The position numbers and the translations under genes are program-made. From Halomicrobium sp. LC1Hm (GTDB lineage Archaea > Halobacteriota > Halobacteria > Halobacteriales > Haloarculaceae), in assembly GCF_009617995.1 (NCBI RefSeq), contig NZ_CP044130.1, positions 1 to 64,000 on the forward strand: a stretch of DNA of 64,000 bases, in the 5' to 3' direction. Below are positions 60,580-64,000 of this stretch, one piece after another; the stretch's first letter is position 1; every line of letters begins with the position of its first letter. The notes beneath the pieces are model-generated. The model saw only the letters and a program-made list of their open reading frames with translations. It was not told the DNA's origin and ran no database searches.

Positions 60580-61887
60580 TTAGTTCAGCGCTGGCAGATA
60601 CGCCTCGTTCGCTTCGAGCAATTCCTCTGTCATCTCGTGGATTTCGTCGAGACCGAGCGCGGCGGCAGTGAGCGGATCCTGTTTGACCGCACGGTGGATC
60701 TTCTCGCGGTCGTTCTCGAGGGCCCCCTCGACGACGAGTTGATTGACGGCTACGTGTTGCTGGGGGAACGTTCGAATCGAAGACGGCAGTTCGCCGACCG
60801 AGCACGGGTGCAGGCCCGTACCATCGACGAGCACCGGGACCTCGACGCAGGCGTCGGACGGGAGGCTGGTGATCGCGTCGGTCTGGTTGCTGACGTTGAG
60901 GTTCAGTCTGCGTGGAGTGTCCGTCTCGATCGCGTGAATGAGGCGGGAGGCGTACTCCTCGGACCGGTCGACCGACACCTCGTCCAGGTCGATATCGAAC
61001 TCCGGATCGTCGCGGTGTTCGGAACGCTCCTGCCACCCTTCGAGATACGTCGCCGTCGGCATGCGTTCGGCATAGTCCGTCCCCGTCAGTTCCTCGATCG
61101 TCGCCTCGTCGGTCCGGAAGTAGGGGACGTACTCGGACATGTGGTGGGACGACTCCGTCGGGAAGTAGCCGAAGTGACGCAGCATCTCGAAGCGGACCGT
61201 GTCACGCTCGTAGATCTCGGGATCGTCCATGGCCTCTCGGAGCATCGGATAGATACTCTCGCCCTCGTGTTCGGCTTCGAGGAACCAGGCGACGTGATTG
61301 ATTCCGGCGACCCAGTAGTCCAGTTCCTCCTGTGGGACATCGACGTAGTCAGCGATGGCCTCGGCGGTGTGGGGGACACTGTGACAGAGACCGACCGTCT
61401 CGACGTCCGTCGCCTCGAACATCGTCTGACAGAGGATCGACATCGGGTTCGTGTAGTTCAGCAACAGCGCGTCGGGACACAACTCCTCGATATCGCTGGC
61501 GATGTCCAGCATCGTCGGGATGGTCCGGAGTCCCCGGAAGATGCCGCCGGGACCGATAGTGTCGCCGATAGCCTGCTCGACGCCGTACTTCTCCGGGATC
61601 CGGATCTCGTTCTCGAACGGTTCGGTGCCACCGACGTTGATCATGTTCAGGACGTAGTCAGCGCCCTCCAGTGCTGCTCGTCTGTCCGTCGTCGACTGGA
61701 TGCTCGCGTCGAGCCCCTCGTTTTCGACCATCGCCTCGGCGATTCGAGTCGTCTTGGCCAGGCGGGACTCGTCGATGTCCATCAGCGCGATCGTACTGTC
61801 GTCCAACTCCGGAAACGAGAGGATGTCGCCCACGAGTTTCGTGGAAAACACCATACTACCCGCTCCGATGAAGGTGATCTTTGGCAT
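60580..61887 (-). CDS. Glycoside hydrolase family 4 (alpha-galactosidase/alpha-glucosidase type)
   Basis: This protein has 435 residues from the ATG at 61887, 30 bp after a reverse-strand TATA (ATTTATTA, 61914-61920); an ATG at 61902 is too close to the TATA. GH4 features are the N-terminal NAD site I-G-A-G-S-M-V-F, N-Y-T-N-P-M, the metal-binding C-H-S-V motif, and G-I-N-H-V-A-W-F. GH4 enzymes use NAD+ and Mn2+ and a redox-elimination mechanism. The CHSV form is linked to alpha-galactosidases and alpha-glucosidases. It is cytoplasmic and probably acts on sugars imported by the ABC system that starts at 63529. Confidence 0.92.
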   Translation of the reverse strand: MPKITFIGAGSMVFSTKLVGDILSFPELDDSTIALMDIDESRLAKTTRIAEAMVENEGLDASIQSTTDRRAALEGADYVLNMINVGGTEPFENEIRIPEKYGVEQAIGDTIGPGGIFRGLRTIPTMLDIASDIEELCPDALLLNYTNPMSILCQTMFEATDVETVGLCHSVPHTAEAIADYVDVPQEELDYWVAGINHVAWFLEAEHEGESIYPMLREAMDDPEIYERDTVRFEMLRHFGYFPTESSHHMSEYVPYFRTDEATIEELTGTDYAERMPTATYLEGWQERSEHRDDPEFDIDLDEVSVDRSEEYASRLIHAIETDTPRRLNLNVSNQTDAITSLPSDACVEVPVLVDGTGLHPCSVGELPSSIRTFPQQHVAVNQLVVEGALENDREKIHRAVKQDPLTAAALGLDEIHEMTEELLEANEAYLPALN

Positions 61888-62023
61888 TCGATCACCACTC
61901 ATAGGGAGAACGTAATAAATGCTCGTGTTATTCGACGGGGCCGTGTTTAGTTTAGCAAGAAAGGTGGGCTCCGTGTCAGCACACAGCACAACATCTATGT
62001 AGTCCCCCTTCGAGACTGCGTCT

Positions 62024-63078
62024 ATGCCCCTGAGACGACAGTTTATGACGGCACTCGGTGGAACAGGACGGCGATCGCCCTCGGATCGAAGACGATCGCT
62101 GCACAGGAGGATAACGACGACACGGGTCTCCCGGAAGAGTTCCCGGAGCCCGAGGAGATCAGTACCACCAAACCGCCGTCGGTCCCGGAGGCGTTCCCGA
62201 CGGTCTCGACGGACGGCCACTTCACCCCGCTGTCGGATCCCGGGGAAGTCTCGCTCGTCGACGGGGAGACGCCGACGAGTTACGACCTCCGGGGAGACTG
62301 GAGTGAGTTCGGCGACGCCGACGAGATCCTGGTTTACGTCCACGGGTTTGTCGATAGCGTCCCGCATCTCTGGGGACGGTACCAGACCGACCAGGTCCGG
62401 ACCGGCCTCAGGGATGCGGGGTATATCGATGCCTTTAGTATCACATTCACCTGGGACTCTGACGTTGGCTGGACCGACGCGAACGAGATCGCCGAGCGGA
62501 ACGCACTCAAGTTCGGCCAGTGGATCCGAGACCTCCGCCAGTCGGACGACCGGCCGATACGGATCATCGCCCACTCGATGGGCGCGCGGGTCACCTGCTC
62601 GCTGCTGGAAGAACTCCGTCTGGACGTGACCCAGTTCCACTCCTCGCAGGAAGACCACCACACGCCCGAAGAGGGCGTCGTCGATTCGGTGGCTCTGCTG
62701 GGCGGGGCGATCGACAACGATGCCGTCCAACTGAACCGGCGCTGGGGCGAGGCAATCGAGTACTCGGCGGGGGAGCTGTACAACTACTACTCGGACAACG
62801 ACGCCGTGCTCGGACAGGGGTACTACGCGATCGACCAGACCGATGCGGTCGGGCACACCGGTATCGCCAACCCATCGGAGGGCCCGAAGAACTACGCCGA
62901 CCGAGACGTCACCGACGACGTTCAGGCCCACGGCGACTACGACGACGCCGACAACGAGGTCGGTGTGCTCGACGATGTCGTCGAGGACTTCTCGTGTCCG
63001 AACGGCTCCCCCCGCGGATCGGGACGACGTGACGGTTGTCCGGCAGGCGGTTCGGGGCGGTCTGACGCTCGCGATTAG
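62024..63078 (+). pseudogene. Tat-exported alpha/beta hydrolase with a frameshift after the signal peptide
   Basis: The ATG at 62024 opens a Tat signal (R-R-Q-F-M-T-A-L-G-G-T-G) that breaks near 62068. The next frame continues it as T-A-I-A-L-G-S-K-T-I-A-A-Q and then a full hydrolase: Y-V-H-G-F oxyanion region, nucleophile A-H-S-M-G-A, and G-H-T-G late histidine. One missing base near 62068 explains the break. No start codon exists in the second frame before 62578, which is past the oxyanion region. So the gene is inactive or the base is a sequencing error. The family resembles secreted lipase/esterase-like proteins. Confidence 0.8.
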
Positions 63079-63528
63079 GGAAGGAACGTGAGATGAGAGA
63101 GTGTCTCCAGCAGTTGTAACGGAAATACCCGCCTCAGTGAGAAGGAAGATCGAATCGATGAATTTTTTGAGCGTGTGCGAAGGCTCGCTCCAGCGATAGA
63201 TCACGACGGCGAAGCAGCCAAACGTCCCGTCGACGGGGCGGCTCATACTGACAGCTGTAACTTCGTGAAGATCTTCGCCACCCCGGGGTGGCGAAATCGG
63301 TCACAGATGTACAGCCGGTAGTATCACCACCGGACCGCCTTCCAACGAGCCGAGCGGCGACTCCAGACGCGTCGCCACCGATGGGTCAGGAACAGCAGAA
63401 ACGTGCTCCCAGTCTTCGGCCGGCACGACGCCCCGGCGATACACGACCATTCGACGAATCTAGACCTCTGAATAAATGAGGTAAATTATAAATAGGGGAC
63501 GTACTATGCCCATGACAGGGTTTGACCC
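63079..63528. other. Intergenic region with repeat copy and promoter of the sugar-binding gene
   Basis: The 450 bp holds repeat copy 3 (63245-63324). Near the right end is a TATA-like AAATTATAAATAGG (63483-63496). Beyond it an ATG at 63511 opens a six-codon frame (MTGFDP) whose stop overlaps the next start (ATGA). No other gene was seen. Confidence 0.6.
63245..63324 (-). repeat. 80-bp palindromic dispersed repeat, copy 3 (inverted)
   Basis: This is the reverse complement of copies 1 and 2 with few changes. It is again exactly 80 bp, with the central TTCGCCACCCC / GGGGTGGCGAA palindrome intact. Confidence 0.92.
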
Positions 63529-64000
63529 ATGACGGATTTAGATCACTCCACGCTCAGCAGACGTTCGCTCGTGAAAGCGCTCGGTGTCGGCGCGACCGTC
63601 GGTCTCGCCGGCTGTTCCGGTGATGGCGGTAGTCAGGGAACCGACGACGGCGACGCCACCAGTGACAGCACCACCGATTCCGGCTCCACGGAGAGCAGCT
63701 CCGGCGACGTGACGACCCTCACCGCTGCGAGCTGGGGAGAAGGGCTAGAACGGGAGATCATCACAGAGATCCTGAACAACTACGAGCAGTCGACTGATGG
63801 CGTCGAGGTCGACTACCAGAACACGCCAAACGAACAGTACTCTCAGAACCTCCAGACACAGTTCGCCGGTGGTGAGGAGCCAGACGTTTTCTACCTGATC
63901 TCCGACGAAGCGCCGACGTTCATGCGCAACGGCGCTCTTCTGGATATCGGGTCTCGGTTGCAGGACGCCGAGAACTACGACTTCGACGACATTCTCGACA
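63529..64000 (+). CDS. Sugar ABC transporter substrate-binding lipoprotein (partial, runs off the window)
   Basis: The first 157 residues are visible. A Tat-lipobox signal (S-R-R-S-L-V-K-A-L..LAGC) and a Ser/Thr/Asp/Gly-rich linker are followed by the start of a CUT1-type solute-binding fold (T-L-T-A-A-S-W-G, Q-F-A-G-G-E-E-P-D-V-F). It would deliver oligosaccharides to a permease pair expected just beyond the window. The GH4 enzyme and sulfatase upstream suggest a shared catabolic locus. Confidence 0.88.
   Translation, partial: MTDLDHSTLSRRSLVKALGVGATVGLAGCSGDGGSQGTDDGDATSDSTTDSGSTESSSGDVTTLTAASWGEGLEREIITEILNNYEQSTDGVEVDYQNTPNEQYSQNLQTQFAGGEEPDVFYLISDEAPTFMRNGALLDIGSRLQDAENYDFDDILD

Noticed and set aside
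1-64000. tRNA, rRNA or CRISPR arrays
   Set aside because: I looked for tRNA-like cloverleaf ends and for regularly spaced repeats; the only regular arrays are the 13-bp iterons and the coding repeat in kinase 4.

Overview
The window is haloarchaeal chromosome or megaplasmid DNA. The coding sequence is GC-rich with acidic proteins. Many genes have AT-rich TATA elements about 25 bp before the start codon, which implies leaderless transcripts. Several exported proteins carry Tat-lipobox signals (RR..L..AGC). The arsenic, iron and IclR loci look typical of Halobacteria. A genus cannot be fixed from sequence alone; the gene families would suit the Haloarcula/Halomicrobium group (weak inference).

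Layout. 0-6 kb: an ABC-2 type permease, a small HTH/membrane-protein pair, and a thiol-redox operon (two small membrane proteins, SCO, TlpA-like thioredoxin, CcdA). 6-8.4 kb: an arsenic locus with intact ArsR and ArsC, next to a decayed arsD-arsA that is fused to the tail of a type 2 isopentenyl diphosphate isomerase. 8.5-18.6 kb: a Zn/Mn-type ABC transporter operon and two paralogous iron/siderophore-type binding lipoproteins, each behind a DtxR-like palindrome. Between those two genes lies a 1300-residue multi-PAS/GAF histidine kinase, flanked by two direct copies of an 80-bp palindromic repeat. 18.6-25.4 kb: an AddA/AddB-like helicase-nuclease pair and a tyrosine recombinase.

25.6-57.1 kb is the outstanding region. 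It holds nine Hanks-type Ser/Thr protein kinases of one lineage, sharing HVV..VD and PWIAMEYMDGG motifs, mostly H-L-D in place of HRD, and D-W-G in place of DFG. Each is fused to a different sensory or scaffold module: HEAT repeats, PQQ/beta-propeller repeats, both together, a winged HTH, a charged tandem repeat, or two copies of translation elongation factor aEF1A domains II-III. One PP2C phosphatase with intact motifs closes the cluster. In between lie a retropepsin-like protein, two Tat lipoproteins, ParA with a small partner and a 13-bp iteron array, a zinc-ribbon membrane protein, an Mrr-like nuclease, a DUF1810 protein, and several unrecognised helical or coiled-coil proteins, including two paralogues that share a WIEREFG N-terminus. 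I infer a multi-input phospho-signalling island, possibly for stress or virus response. Its function is not shown by the sequence.

57.5-64 kb: a short AT-rich remnant, then a carbohydrate locus with a sulfatase, an IclR regulator with three matching palindromic operators nearby, a GH4 glycosidase, a frameshifted Tat-exported alpha/beta hydrolase, and the start of a sugar ABC binding lipoprotein cut by the window end. No tRNA, rRNA or CRISPR array was seen.
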